Below, one piece after another: positions 11,785-23,061 of a stretch of 64,000 bases of DNA. The stretch lies in the NCBI RefSeq assembly GCF_905404315.1, contig NC_066275.1, forward strand, positions 868,001 to 932,000, read 5' to 3'. The stretch's first letter is position 1. Each line of letters starts with the position of its first letter. The translations under genes and the position numbers were made by a program. Below the pieces are notes generated by a model that worked only from the letters and a program-made list of their open reading frames with translations, was not told the origin of the DNA and did no database searches. The stretch comes from Leptidea sinapis. Taxonomy: Eukaryota; Arthropoda; Insecta; Lepidoptera; Pieridae.

Positions 11785-12025
11785 AGGTTGATAAACGTTA
11801 CAATTTTTGAAAATTTATTGAAGTAGGCGTTACTTTGCGGAAATCCATAATTATTCAAATGTTTTGAGTTTTCTTCGAAACTGGCACGAGACTCAAAGAT
11901 TTTGGTGAGTCAACATGTCCTGAGAATGCCTCGTGTAGAGGCGAAACACGTGTCGAATTGTTTAAAGACAAATATTGGCGGAATGAGCACTAAAGAAAAC
12001 TCAAATCATTTGGATAGTTACAATT
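11785..12025. mobile_element. Penelope-type terminal repeat, inverted pair
   Basis: 11800-11878 carries, on the minus strand, the segment AAGAAAACTCAAAACATTTG to CAAAGTAACGCCTACTTCAA. From ~11885 the plus strand carries a second copy running through the hammerhead-like motif to AAGAAAACTCAAATCATTTG near 12010. Inverted or partly tandem terminal repeats are a known habit of Penelope-like elements. Relatives are at 21545-21680 and 30430-30510. No RT or GIY-YIG coding sequence remains. Confidence 0.5.
11909..11965 (+). ncRNA. Hammerhead-ribozyme-like motif (degenerate)
   Basis: Hammerhead ribozymes self-cleave RNA and occur in the terminal repeats of Penelope-like elements. Here a CTGAGAA block (11920-11926) is followed by one extra base, stem II GCCTC/GAGGC (11928-11932 with 11938-11942, loop GTGTA) and GAAA (11943-11946). 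Then comes a minimal palindromic stem III and GTC (11952-11954), the expected cleavage triplet. The flanks can pair as an interrupted stem I (AACATGTC with GAATTGTT). The core should read CTGANGA; here the position of the catalytic G is A, so this copy is probably inactive. The tiny stem III resembles the minimal, possibly dimer-dependent type. Structure inferred by hand. Confidence 0.5.
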
Positions 12026-12029
12026 TTTA

Positions 12030-12355
12030 TTCGCGGCCTGCGTTGCATTTTTACTTTTTTATAGTTAAATTTAAAAATGTACCAAAATTCTTCATTAGAT
12101 TTACTCATTTTGACAGAAAGAAAAAAAAATGGAATTATTAATCATTTTTTCTCTTTATAATATGTTTCTTTTTTGAAATTTCACTTTTTTAATGCTATAA
12201 AACTGGCTAGATACAAAAACTACAGCCAATAAGATTTAATTACAAATCTATACAGAAGAAATTTATAAATAATATGACAAGTAATTGTAAAAATATTATT
12301 ACAATAGTTTTGTTTTATCATTATTCTAATTAGATGAAAAACTGTAGAGTTACAT
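12030..12355. other. AT-rich intergenic
   Basis: Nothing recognised; poly-A and poly-T runs only. Confidence 0.4.
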
Positions 12356-12364
12356 TTTTAATAC

Positions 12365-12515
12365 TGCTGCAACAAATATGAATTAATAAATGCGGTAAAG
12401 TTAAAGCATTTAGTTATAAAAATGAATCCCGCGGGTGCTAAAGTATGGTTAGCTGCTGTTTTTACTCCAATTACGATAAAAACGAAATATGAACTTTGTG
12501 CTGTATGCGTTTCAT
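12365..12515. repeat. Interspersed repeat, relative at 4330-4490
   Basis: Second copy; see 4330-4490. Differences are scattered substitutions and a short length change near 12465. Confidence 0.7.
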
Positions 12516-12769
12516 AAACATTAAAGTATTTTATTATGAAATATTCATAAATTATAACAACAATTTGACGTACTTTGGAAACCTTGGGACGACACTCTCA
12601 TGTCTAAGTTACGTCAGTTGGTGCTGGGGATACTGCTAAGAGTATAATAATATATAAGGATGAGAGAGCCCTGACTACGCATCGTGAGCTGTCTATTTGA
12701 AAACTAGCGCCATCTGGAGATTGGCCCCGAAAAGAACTATATATAAGCTCGAAATTATAAAATTCATTT

Positions 12770-12882
12770 TTAATGTTGTGACGCAATTAAATAACTAACT
12801 CTACTTTTTAACGTAGGTATTGCAATTTTTTACCATGTTGAAATTGCGCGTAGTTAGTTATTTAATTTTGCCACAACATAGA
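12770..12882. mobile_element. Short fold-back MITE
   Basis: Ends are inverted copies of ~28 bases: TGTTGTGACGCAATTAAATA at the left and the near-complement TATTTAATTTTGCCACAACA at the right, enclosing ~55 bases. Too short to encode protein; family unknown. Confidence 0.65.
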
Positions 12883-12889
12883 ACATAAA

Positions 12890-14040
12890 GATTAGATTTA
12901 GTAGTGTAAATATGCAAAATGGAACACGAGAGCTACATATATGCGCAAACGCTAGAGGTAGCCGCCATTTTATGACCAGTGGGCAGTGAGACAAATAAAA
13001 AAAAAAGTTGAAAGGTTTCAAAGCAAGTGACAGCTGACAAACCTTTCATTTTCGGGCCAACTAACAGATGGCACTACAGTCTTCTGAAAACGTCACTTTA
13101 AGGCGTCTGTCCCACCCCTGGGCTACTGCCTCGACTGCCGAAGACAGCAAACGTCGCAAATATGTCGGTCTCAGTGAGTAATACATCTTTGTGCCGTTTG
13201 GTATCGAGACACTAGGCCCGTGGAGTTAAGAGGCGCAGAGAGTGTTAAAATACTATCTCTCTCTAAGGCGCCTCAATAAGGCTAAAGTAACTGTCAGCGC
13301 TTGGGTTGCCGGTTGGGAACAACCTTTTATAAATGTTAAATAAAAGATAAACAGTGAATCATTACGCTTTTTACATTTGAAAATATATTCGATTAATTGC
13401 AATGCATATTTTTATTTATTTTTGCTGCTACTAAATAACAGGTTTGAATTGTAGGTCATTCAAGTATTTAATAAATCTTAAATCATCAATAAATTGGTAT
13501 CTACGCATAAAATTTAAAGAAGATTCTACAATTTAAATTCTAAAAGTATTGCAGATGTGCTATTAAATATTAACTTTACTAACTTATTTGGTTGTTATAT
13601 ATATATTAGCATATTTCGATTGCAAATTCTTTTGTTTATGAATGTAACATGGAATCTTACGTTTTTCAAGTAATTACAGTGTCAATTTTATCTTTTCCTT
13701 TCTTTTTTGTTATATTCTGTTCCTTTTCCAATGGGATGAAAATCCTATTATTCACTTTATTGATTTCAAAAATTTTCATTCCTGGTCTATTTATAGTATT
13801 GTAAGTATACTTATAAGATTTGTTTTGTTTTAAAATATTAAATGTGGTAAATAGTAAGACAACATATCTTTGACGGTCATGAGTACCAATTTTTGTCTAA
13901 GTGAATGAATTATTTTTGTGAAAAATGTAAGGTTTAAACGATTGAATGGCGCGCTCAGCATTTCATTTATTGAATAAGACTGAGTAAGCAAGGAATCACA
14001 ATTTCATTAGTAAATTGCTAGGCACTTTCATGTTTTTATT
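12890..14040. other. No gene; unidentified mixed repeats
   Basis: 12950-13330 is less AT-rich, with a short inverted pair (GAAAGGTTT and its complement, 13010-13050). It may be an old SINE, but no polymerase III boxes are convincing. 13330-14040 is plain AT-rich sequence. Confidence 0.35.
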
Positions 14041-14054
14041 TATTAAAAATGGAG

Positions 14055-14470
14055 AACGGGCAAGAGGCCCATGTGAATCAACCACTCATGGTCATTCGTA
14101 GCACCAGAGGTCAAGAGATGCATTTACAGCCTTACGGCGGTTTACTCTAAGCTTGAATGTCTCTAAGTCGTATTGAATTGGGAAAACTGGTAATAATTTC
14201 CACAGAGTAGCTGTGCGAGGCTAGAAGTTTCTCGGAAAACGTGTAGCTGTAGAATGCCCGCATTTTGAGATATTATCCGGTGCTGGAATTGGACTACCGG
14301 TGTCAACTTAAACAACTCCTCTGAGCCGTCGCTTTGATATTGTATAAGACAGCAGATTCAGGGAAAGCTCACACCTCTATGCAACGCCAAAGAATCAAGT
14401 TGATCGGAGATGACTTGATCGTCGCTGATTCAAGCCGCTCTACGTTGAAAATGGAAGACGCTGGTACTGG
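14055..14470 (-). pseudogene. LINE RT C-terminus, decayed
   Basis: On the minus strand one frame reads RFPRNF, a stop, then PRTATLW..LP, FPIQYDLETFKLRVNR. This is the end of a jockey/CR1-type reverse transcriptase, where an RTATLWN.LP...FP.YDL pattern is typical. Upstream (14290-14470) the frame is broken several times. A small piece of the same family also seems to lie at 59788-59850. Dead remnant. Confidence 0.6.
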
Positions 14471-14559
14471 GGAACGACCGCCTAGAATTAGTAGTAATGT
14501 CTCAACTACCTGAGAACCCTAAGCTTTATAGAAGTCAATTGGCCTTCTCGTTATTATCT

Positions 14560-16545
14560 CGGCATTAACAAGTATAATTCTGTTACGGTCTAGTACAAAT
14601 AAAAAATGACTGCATATCTATGCTTTCTTAAGTTTGCTTAAGAACCGAGCTTATATTTAGTTTACTCTCGCTAATACTTCTTTAATAGCCTCTCACAGAA
14701 TAAAATATACCAACTTAATATCAAACAATTCTAAAATCTTTGCATGGATGAATTTTAGGCAGTATTTTTAAAAGTATACACAGTAACTTCGCTTTGGAAA
14801 TTTTTCGTAATGTAGCTTCGAATAAAAGAAATAATTTTCACAAGTTAATCAATAATAAGAAATAATTTTCACAATAAATGCATGAAAAATGAAGTATATA
14901 CATTCAAATTCAATAAAATCTCTCAACTGATTCTTACAATATACTCCCTATATATTACTCCATCAACGGGTTCCTATAAAGTATAAGTTTACTGTCACGT
15001 AGGTCATATTATTATCATAGGTGGTATGGTGTAGTGTAAAATAGCATTACGCAAGTGTTTGAAATACACGTGTAATTTATGTATTAAAGTTCTGCCTATT
15101 ACACCGTACTGCAAGGAATTAAGTAATTTATTTTTCGATCAGTTTTGGCAACACATTATTTTATTTATTTAAATATGGAATAGCAAAGACTTCATAATTA
15201 CTGATAAATGTCCTAGAAACATAAAAGCAATATTTTAAGAGTTCCGAATCGTAGGTATTTTTTAAATCTCTGTAGATACTAAAGTTTTTCTTAGAAACGT
15301 CCTGCATCAAATTTTTGTTGTAGAAATTGGAGTTAAAATTGTAAATGATCTTGGGACATTTTATGGAGAATGATCACCGAAGCCTTTGTTCCAATACAGC
15401 AATATCTTACTGTCGTGATAAAGTGCAATTTTAACTACCCACCTGCGTTTCTAAGAAGATTTGAATGCACTTGACTTCCAAGTGCAAACAAATGGAGGAA
15501 TACACTTTATTCCATGGTATCTTCAGGGCATCACCCTATAAGTGAGCCAAACTTATATAATTCTTGTGGTGGTGCAAAACTGCATAGGTGATACTGATCG
15601 GTTTGAATGATGAATGAAGTTGAATCCTAGCTTTTTCCTCTAATTCCAAATTTCCCATTTCTTCAAAAACCACATCACATGTGGTAGAACAGATTTAATG
15701 AATCGATGCCCCTACGTCATGGTAAGCAAGCGAGCCTGTCCCAGAATTCTGGACCACCAGCATATCAAAAAGATTTCATTGGATTCAGATGAAAAGTGGC
15801 TAATTCTTGCGACACGTGCAGCTGTGGAGAATTTTGAAGTAATTTCCAAAAGTGAAATTCAGCTGCCAGTATTAATCTGAAAAACTTCTTTTAGCCCCCC
15901 ACCCCCCATGAGTATCAATCAAAAATAACAACAATCGTAGGAGATCAAAGTATGAAACTGGTAGGATACGGTGAAATGAAAAGACCTGGTACAGAAAAGG
16001 TACCGGTAAAGTCCCGAATAGAGTTAAGAACAGACTTGAAGTAAAATTATTATTATAGATGACAATAGTATGATATTGTCGGCCCCGTTCGGAGACTGCA
16101 TTTCGACGTGTCGACGCTTTTCTGAGAGATGCTGGCACGGCCGATGTAAAAAGTACAAATATAAAATAAAACTAGTTCAAACATCAAATGCAAAAATGCT
16201 TATGCTCGGCATATGCTGGCACACATTCTGCATTTCCAGCTCCGATCCGATTCCGCTTGAGCCATTCTGTTACCAAGTAGCTTCTCCAACACTTATACGT
16301 AATGGATAACCGTTTTTTTTCTTCGCTTATACTGCGAAAACTACTAAGCCGATCGGAATAATACTTATACCATAAATCTTACGAAGCGTGATTCGTAGAA
16401 GGTTTTACTAAAACCTTCTACGAATGCTTGTTACATGCTGGTAATCAATTATCCGGAACCTCTATGACATTATGTCAATGACATTTCATTACATATGAAA
16501 ATTTATAGAATGAGCGGGGGCGGGATATTTAATTTATATGGCAAA
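14560..16545. other. No gene recognised; inverted repeat at 16391
   Basis: Long gene-poor stretch. A 60-codon plus frame (15698-15880) and overlapping frames at 15872-16309 show no family motif; the block 15880-16150 is GC-richer and may be a repeat. 16310-16370 resembles the CTGCGAAAACTA-type tail found again near 25340. A perfect 17-bp inverted repeat is at 16391-16425. Confidence 0.4.
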
Positions 16546-16547
16546 AT

Positions 16548-16736
16548 AACTGTGCGGTGTTTCCGGGACGATACGACATAGGTACCTTCAAAAAAAGCGC
16601 GTACACCTTCCTTAAAGGCCGGCAACGCTCCTGTGATTCCTCTGGTGTTGCAAGAGATTGTGGGTGGCGTTGATCACTTAACAACAGGTGAACCGTACGC
16701 TCGTTTGTTCTCCTATTCCATAAAAAAAAAAAAAAC
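16548..16736 (+). mobile_element. LINE A 3' end
   Basis: Plus-strand end of the LINE A reading frame (reverse of the peptide region around VFPGRYD and GTFKKSAYTF), then the 3' tail GGTGTTGCAAGAGATTGTGG, GATCACTTAACAACAGGTGA and a poly(A) run. 5' truncated. Confidence 0.75.
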
Positions 16737-16739
16737 TTT

Positions 16740-17705
16740 TGCTCGGTCAGCACTGGTTATTGATATAGAGAAGAAACAGTGTTTGATCAAATCATAAATA
16801 TACTAAAGAAAATTATATTATTCATACCATTTTTATAATTATTAATCTAAGCTTAATTCATTTCATGCCGTCAGTTACACTACGGTTTGATGTGGTGACA
16901 CGAAACTCTAAGCAAACTTTCCCTTAATTCATATTGAGCTACACTTGAACCGGAAAGTACACTCGAGCACAAAATTGTTGTTCGCTTTATGCATATTTTA
17001 TAATATTACCACTTCAAATTTCTACAAGCACGCTTGAATATTACGAGAAATTAATAAAATTATAATTACTTTTCGAATCAATTTTGCCAAGGAGATGAAG
17101 GTACTAATTATAAAATACGAAATAATTCATCACTAATAACTCAATATATGTAACTTTTTATCCATAGAGGAATGGGAATTTTTCGTAGTAGTTTTCGTTG
17201 GTTATATACCCATAATTTTTTTAATTCCATTTATTCTTAGCCATTTTTTTGCCAATTTATATTTGCATTCATTATTTTCTTATACTTGAGTGATTCATTA
17301 TTTATAGAAATTTCCCGTTACATATAGTGCTACTTTCAATCCAATTGCTTCACAAAGAAAAAGATAAGTAAGGTAATTATTTCAAACAGTATTATTTAAT
17401 ACTGCGAAATCACGCGACTAAAGTGGGGACCCACTTGTTTTTATAATACTTTTATAAGCTGACAGAAAATCAATATGATTTTGTGTGTTCTGCTAAGCGG
17501 AAATGCAGAGGCCAAAAGGTCACCAAGAAACCGATCAACAGCACCGCGTCCGGTAATCGTTTTCAATCTTGTCCGAGCCTTAATTTAACCCATTATGTCT
17601 AATGTAGCTTAGATCAGATTGAGCTTTATAGATTCTATGACCTTTACTTAGTTTCTCGAGTTGGTGAACTGTTTGAACGTATTTTGTAAGAATATACCTT
17701 GTATA
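16740..17705. other. AT-rich intergenic
   Basis: No gene or shared repeat seen. Confidence 0.4.
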
Positions 17706-17709
17706 CTTA

Positions 17710-18164
17710 CGGCCTTAAAAATAAACTTGGTGCAAAATGATACCCCAAGAATACTGACAATACTGTCAATGCCTTAGATGATTTATACGTCTAGATAGAC
17801 TACGACAGATGTGAAAATTTTGAGCAATTCACGCACATTAACACAATAGTGTCATACAAATCGCGAGTGTAAGACGTAGCTCGTCACGCACACTAAACTA
17901 ATATTCCTGGCCTGTTTTTATCGGTTGTATTGCAAGAGACTCTATCTAGACGGATTAATTATCTAAGGTCAATAAAATGATAATTCTGAAGTTTTCCGAA
18001 TGTCAAGCAGCCTTGCAAATAAACGCGGGAAACGTTATACCTATGTTCGGACGCTTTATTATTCGATGAAACAATTATAAGCAAAATGTCTATTTGTAAG
18101 CATTTAGCACATTCTTGGTTTATTCTTAGGTATAAATTTTATGCCAAATTTATTTTTAAGGCCG
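17710..18164. mobile_element. MITE family H, copy 2 with nested insertion
   Basis: Ends CGGCCTTAAAAATAAACTTG and the complementary CAAATTTATTTTTAAGGCCG match copy 1 at 2658-2921. The shared interior includes CAAGCAGCCTTGCAAATAAA. Flanks are TTA (17707-17709) and GTA (18165-18167), a 3-bp target with one change. It is longer than copy 1 because another element sits inside it. Confidence 0.8.
17774..17966. mobile_element. TIR family C, full copy nested in MITE H
   Basis: Inverted ends TTAGATGATTTATACGTCTA and GACGGATTAATTATCTAA enclose the core with CATACAAATCGCGAGTG and GCACACTAAACTAATATTCC. Copy 1 of MITE H lacks this block, so the insertion is younger than that MITE. Confidence 0.7.
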
Positions 18165-18224
18165 GTATAGTATATTTTTTTTTAAATGTTTTATGAGATC
18201 CCTCAAATCTGGGATTTTAGTTGG

Positions 18225-18400
18225 AATTTAATTTGTACCAAAATTTATGAACGATATGGAAATCGAACCGGCGCCTTACGGTTACGTCCAAGCGCTCTTA
18301 CCAGCTCGGGCTACGTCCCAGTGCTGTTACCATTGGTAAGAGATTACGAGAGACGCGGGTTCGAATGTGGGATCGTCCATAAATTTAAGTACAAATTAAA
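18225..18400. repeat. Inverted pair of tRNA-like halves
   Basis: The left end (ATTTGTACCAAAATTTATGA, then GAACGATATGG and GAAATCGAACC) is repeated inverted at the right end (GGGTTCGAATGTGGGATCGT, CATAAATTTAAGTACAAAT). Each side carries a T-arm-like GGTTCGAA segment. It cannot fold as one tRNA, so it is an element, not a tRNA gene. Confidence 0.55.
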
Positions 18401-18419
18401 TTCGTTTATTTATAAGTTA

Positions 18420-18660
18420 TAGCTGACCCAACAGACGTTGTGCAGATAATAATAAAAAAATATTGTTCTTTATGAATTTGTCAATAATATTTTATAACAT
18501 CAAGAATTATTTCCAATGACATTTATGTATAGAATGTTTACGTCATGGATTATTTCGTAAAAAATGCTCCCTGTAGTTAAAATGAAATCGTTTCACAGCA
18601 GAACTGTCAAACCGTGCGTTAATAAATTCTCTCATAGAAAATATGTCCATACAAAACGAA
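18420..18660 (-). mobile_element. Helitron-like element, minus strand
   Basis: On the minus strand it ends ACGTCTGTTGGGTCAGCT, the 3' end shared with the Helitrons at 19289, 49274 and 50842, with CTAG changed to CTAT. Its 5' end abuts the start of the next Helitron at 18661. Confidence 0.5.
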
Positions 18661-19289
18661 TCTATATAAAATGAATTGCTGTTCGTTAGTCTCGCTAAAA
18701 CTCCAGAATGGCTGGACCGATTTGGCTAATTTTGGTCTCGAATTATTCGTGGAAGTCCAGGGAAGGTTTAAATGGTGAATAAATATGAAATGCTCTGAAT
18801 GAATGAATGAATGTGTCCCCCGTCGTTCAAAACATAGTTCAAAATAATGAACTAATAAGAATTTTTATATCTTTCTAACTTTCTCAGGAGGTAAGAAATA
18901 AACTTAATTTTAGATTACTATAGTTGGTGGATTAACTGCAGTTGTTAGATATCTATCAGATTATTTTTATGTATACTGATAAGTCATAAGTTTGAGAGTG
19001 ACAATGGAGTACATAGGCTTAGAATGCAAAGAGTTCGTGCACATCGAACAGCCATAATAATGTTGTCATTCGAGCTGACAAAACACCTGCCGGTGAACAC
19101 ACAAGGAGGTTTAATTCATCCACCATTGACGAAGTGGCTGTTGTCATTGTGGGAGAAAATTTACAATCTAAAGCAATTATTCTTATTTCCAATAATTGTT
19201 TTGTATGGATATATTTTCTATTATTGACAAATTCATAAAAACATTATTTTGTTTTCTATATACAGAAAAACGTCTGTCGGGTCAGCTAG
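18661..19289 (+). mobile_element. Helitron with remnant of replicase/helicase
   Basis: Starts TCTATATAAAATGAATTGCT after an A and ends CGTCTGTCGGGTCAGCTAG before a T, fitting Helitron rules (5' TC, 3' CTAG, insertion between A and T, no target duplication). Near 19022-19215 one plus frame reads NNVVIRADKTPAGEHTRR and TIDEVAVVIVGE. I associate this with the Helitron-encoded Rep/helicase protein; it is bounded by stops. A relic of an autonomous copy. Confidence 0.65.
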
Positions 19290-20080
19290 TATTTGATAAA
19301 AATAATTGTGGGTCCCAAATCGAAATAAAAACCATCCAATCTCTCAAGTTGGAGTAAACTGCACTCCATGAATAAATTAACATTAAAATCCGTTAGTTTA
19401 GGAGTTCACTGGGAACAATCATCAGGACACTGGATTTATATATCTGTAGTAAGAAAGCATTACTGATGAAACTTCTCCAACTTCTAGTGGTCATTTATCA
19501 TCCACAAGTTACCCGTACCATCGTTTTCCCTCCTTTTACATAAAAACATAATAAAATGAAATATTATTAAATACAAGTTGAAGCTGACTAAAATCACTTC
19601 CAATTCCCATATCAAACCTCCTTGTTAAATCTAGGCTAAATGACATAAAATTCATCTGTAAAATCTGATGCTTTACGAGATATTTTTAATATAGGAGATA
19701 TAAAACATAATGACGGGTATAACAAAATATGGGCATCACGACCATTTACTGGGCGTCATTGGTGACAGGTGTAGTGAAGTGCGAGCGGAAAAATTTTATT
19801 ACCGTTGAAATTACGAGCGATTTAGGCATCGTTCACTTTAAGAGATTGCTACTCCATAAAACCTTATTCGATTATGGGAACGTGGAAATTTCGTCGGTTA
19901 TCCCTTATTAGATTGAATTTGAGTTTATACTTGATTTATGTTTGTGATTTAGGCTCTTGTGATGCAAAATAGATTTATAATTTTATCGTCTATGATTATT
20001 ATTCCCAAATGGTTGTTGGATTTGAGTTTCGTAGTTATGATTCTTTAGAATTTATTTTAAAATGTTTACCTGAATTACTG
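19290..20080. other. No gene recognised
   Basis: A 60-codon plus frame at 19729-19911 has no motif. No repeat with a second copy was seen. Confidence 0.4.
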
Positions 20081-20083
20081 ATA

Positions 20084-20292
20084 TTTTTTATGAAATAAGG
20101 GACGAGGCGAGCAGGACGTTCAGCTGATAGTAATTGATATGAATGAATTGAAAAACCCAATAATTCTGAGCGGCTCTCCAAATGCGCTCGTCAGCTTGAG
20201 ACATAAGATTTTAAGTCTCATTTGCCCAGTAATTTCACTAGCTACGGCGCCCTTCAGACAGAAACACAGTAATGCTTACACATTACTGCTTC
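20084..20292 (-). repeat. Family K, copy 3
   Basis: Minus-strand copy: the poly(A) end lies at the left (ATGAAATAAGGGACGAGGCG) and the element is truncated after the CATTACTGCTTCA block. Confidence 0.75.
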
Positions 20293-20299
20293 AGTTTAT

Positions 20300-20650
20300 T
20301 AATTTGTAAATTTTTTGGCTTTGTAACCCTATAAGAAAAAAGGAATCCATATGGGATCACTTCATAGCTCCCACTGGTGATGGTAACTGATGATGTTTTG
20401 AGATGAAATTTTAATTATAATATCTTGGGTACTAATTATCGGTTGTAAATTTGATACCAGTATTGAAAAAACTTTGATTACTTCAGCTGTTTTCACAGTT
20501 AAATGTTATACGGCTTAATGCTGCGGGTGAGAGCAGCTGAAATGGAGCAGTTCTTTTTTTTAGAAAAGTACAATATGGTGTGTCGCCAGGGAATTATTAG
20601 AACTATTTCTATAAAAAAGTTTTTTTAAAAATTTATACTATTTTATTACT
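20300..20650. other. No gene recognised
   Basis: AT-rich sequence between a SINE-like copy and a LINE tail. Confidence 0.4.
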
Positions 20651-20654
20651 CCTG

Positions 20655-20745
20655 ATGTCAAGTGATCACCGTCGTCCATATTCTCTTGCAAAACCAGAGG
20701 AATCGCAGGACCGTTGCCACATATACATTCTTAACGTTCTATTGT
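20655..20745 (-). mobile_element. LINE A 3' tail fragment
   Basis: Contains AAGTGATCACCGTCGTCC and CTCTTGCAAAACCAGAGG, the complement of the LINE A tail. About 90 bases remain. Confidence 0.65.
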
Positions 20746-20749
20746 ATGC

Positions 20750-21540
20750 AGGTAAAAGTCAAAAAATATTTTCACATATATGTCTCAATCAGAGATAATT
20801 TTTGAAATTAAATTATATCTTATTTATTAACTTTATCGTGGGTAAGATTAAATAATATATTAAAGTGTAATTCTTCAGACTCGGTGAGGTCAAAAAGTCG
20901 TACATAGCTTTGTGCGTGAGGAAGATTGACCTTCCAAAACACATTATGTAGTTGTGTATCCTTTGTGTTCCGGGAAACTCTGATCGCGCAGAACGACGTA
21001 ATTTTGGCGCTCGCGCAGCGTTCTGTCAATGCGCATTATTTTACGTGTATCAATAGATTGCTTATAATTAGGATGATTTGAGTGAATGTTCCAGAAAGCC
21101 ATTGAAAGAAGCTATAAGACCATACAAATAAACCATGTCATAAACAAAATAACGGTCAGAACTTGGCGAGGGAATAGTGTGCCGTACGGCACTCTTGGTA
21201 TTAGTGTATCTGAAAAATTTTGTGCCCCGGGACACTGCCAATTTCGGAAGGGTGTAATAATATGATGTCAATAATATCTTTTTTGTATAAAACTTTCTTT
21301 TTATTTATTCTTTCAATGTGTTGTAATGCTGCATATAATGCAAAAAAGAAATTACAAGTGAACACAGGTTTCACGCGCATGTGAAACCATACAAATTTTC
21401 AAAAAGCCGGAGCAGAACTGCACTGTATTGAGTATTTTCTCGCCTCGTCACTTCGTCTTACAAAAAAACATGTAGAACGTTGCCGTAAAAGATATTTTAT
21501 GCTATTATGTCATATAATAAGAATAATAATAAAGATTTTA
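20750..21540. other. No gene recognised
   Basis: Two minus frames of 67-69 codons (21029-20820 and 21271-21068) are GC-richer than the flanks but show no motif. Confidence 0.35.
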
Positions 21541-21544
21541 TTTA

Positions 21545-21680
21545 GATAAAGATTAGAGGCGAAACACGTGTCAAATTATTTAAAGGCAAATATTGGCGGA
21601 ATTAACACTTAAGAAAACTTAAAACATTTGGATAATTATGAATTTCCGCAAAGTAACGCCTACTTCAATAAATTTTGTGT
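21545..21680 (+). mobile_element. Penelope-type terminal repeat, partial
   Basis: Begins inside the hammerhead-like region with GAGGCGAAACACGTGTC, so the CTGANGA strand is missing, and continues through AATATTGGCGGAATTAACAC to AAAGTAACGCCTACTTCAAT. It cannot form the ribozyme fold. Confidence 0.6.
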
Positions 21681-21944
21681 ATCTTAATTATTAATTATAT
21701 CTGGGTACCTACTGGATTGTGGGTAATGAATTTCATAATTATATTAACTGTTATGAAACTGAGATTAAAATACGAAATGTAATATTGATTAATATGTTAT
21801 TGTGTACTAAGTTGAACTTAACGCTTCACATAGAATGGAACTAGTTTTATTTCAACGTAAATAAACGACTGTGAACAGTGAGGTAAAATAACAGTGTTTA
21901 GAATACACGGAAACTTATAGTAAAGCTGTCACTACTGATATTTT

Positions 21945-22335
21945 TTTTTATTAATAAAGTCTTTATAATATAGAGTATTAACTGCGTATATAAAATGTAA
22001 TACAAAATATTTTAGTAAATATGTTCTATGAAAATAAGCACCACAAATGTAGTATAGAAGAATCAGTATTATACTTAAACTCCCAAATGAAATTAAAATA
22101 TTACCTATTAAAAAATTTAAATGTGTCATAAAAAATAAATTAACATCTAAGGCCTATTATAATGTGAAAGATTATTTGAATGATAAAGATAGTTGTAATT
22201 AATGTTCTAAATTTTGTTAATGAATATTGTTATACTCATTTGAATGCTATTATAACTTTTGTAATTCATCCTGACTTGCACTAAATAACTTATAAAGTTT
22301 TACAGTCAATAAAGATTTTTTTGACTTTGACTTTG
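21945..22335 (+). pseudogene. LINE 3' end with RT C-terminus
   Basis: A plus frame near 22085-22205 reads LPIKKFKCVIKNKL, then KAYYNVKDYLND. This resembles the extreme C-terminus of CR1/jockey-type RTs; LINE B ends with a similar SYYSTAEYLND. A short 3' UTR follows, with AATAAAG and a TTTGAC repeat tail (22308-22330), the expected terminal microsatellite. Upstream the frame is broken. Confidence 0.65.
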
Positions 22336-22339
22336 ACTA

Positions 22340-23060
22340 TTTACCTGTGAAATGTGTCTCTGTTTGGTTTGTTGCTGTAGATAACAACACAATCTAACAT
22401 AGAACACGACACCATTATATTATTAATTGATATCCGTTAAAACACAGAACAATTACGATAAAAACACTAAAATTCAAAAGTGGTCCAATTTGACAGGATA
22501 CTAATAGACACTAAATTGTTTCAATCGCTTTCACGGTCGATCTATTCAGTCTCTTTCTCACACCTAGCTTCTTGTGTAAGGTTAGTTATCTCACTTTCAC
22601 ACAGGGTTCATCTATTACTATTAGCCTAAGTTTATGGTATAAAAACTCAAAAGCACCTAAACATATATTTTTGCATAAGCATAACATAGTAAAATCACTT
22701 ATGCAACAACGAAGAGCTCAAAAGATTTATCCAAAACCATCAAAAGAAACATAAAATTTGCAAACGAAGCCATATTTCCCTTACCTTAATCCTGCCAGAA
22801 ATGATAAACCCTTATTCGGAGAAAAAGTTGGAAATGAAAATCGCGCGACATGAAAAGATAATCCAACAAAAACGGCAGAATCTAAAGAGGTGCGTCAGTT
22901 TAATCCGGTGCTATCCTGTTTGACTAACCCCGAATTCAAGGATGTCGTACTACTTATCCTGTTACTGAAGATAATCCTGTGTTACGTGACATAACCAACA
23001 ATATAAATATTATAACAATAATTAATAATATTTATTTTTACCACATAGTAGAATGGATAA
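22340..23060. other. No gene recognised
   Basis: AT-rich; the 60-codon plus frame at 22572-22754 has no motif. Confidence 0.4.
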
Positions 23061-23061
23061 T

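Noticed and set aside
15698..15880. 60-codon plus frame
   Set aside because: No motif, no splice context and no second copy; length is within chance for this region.
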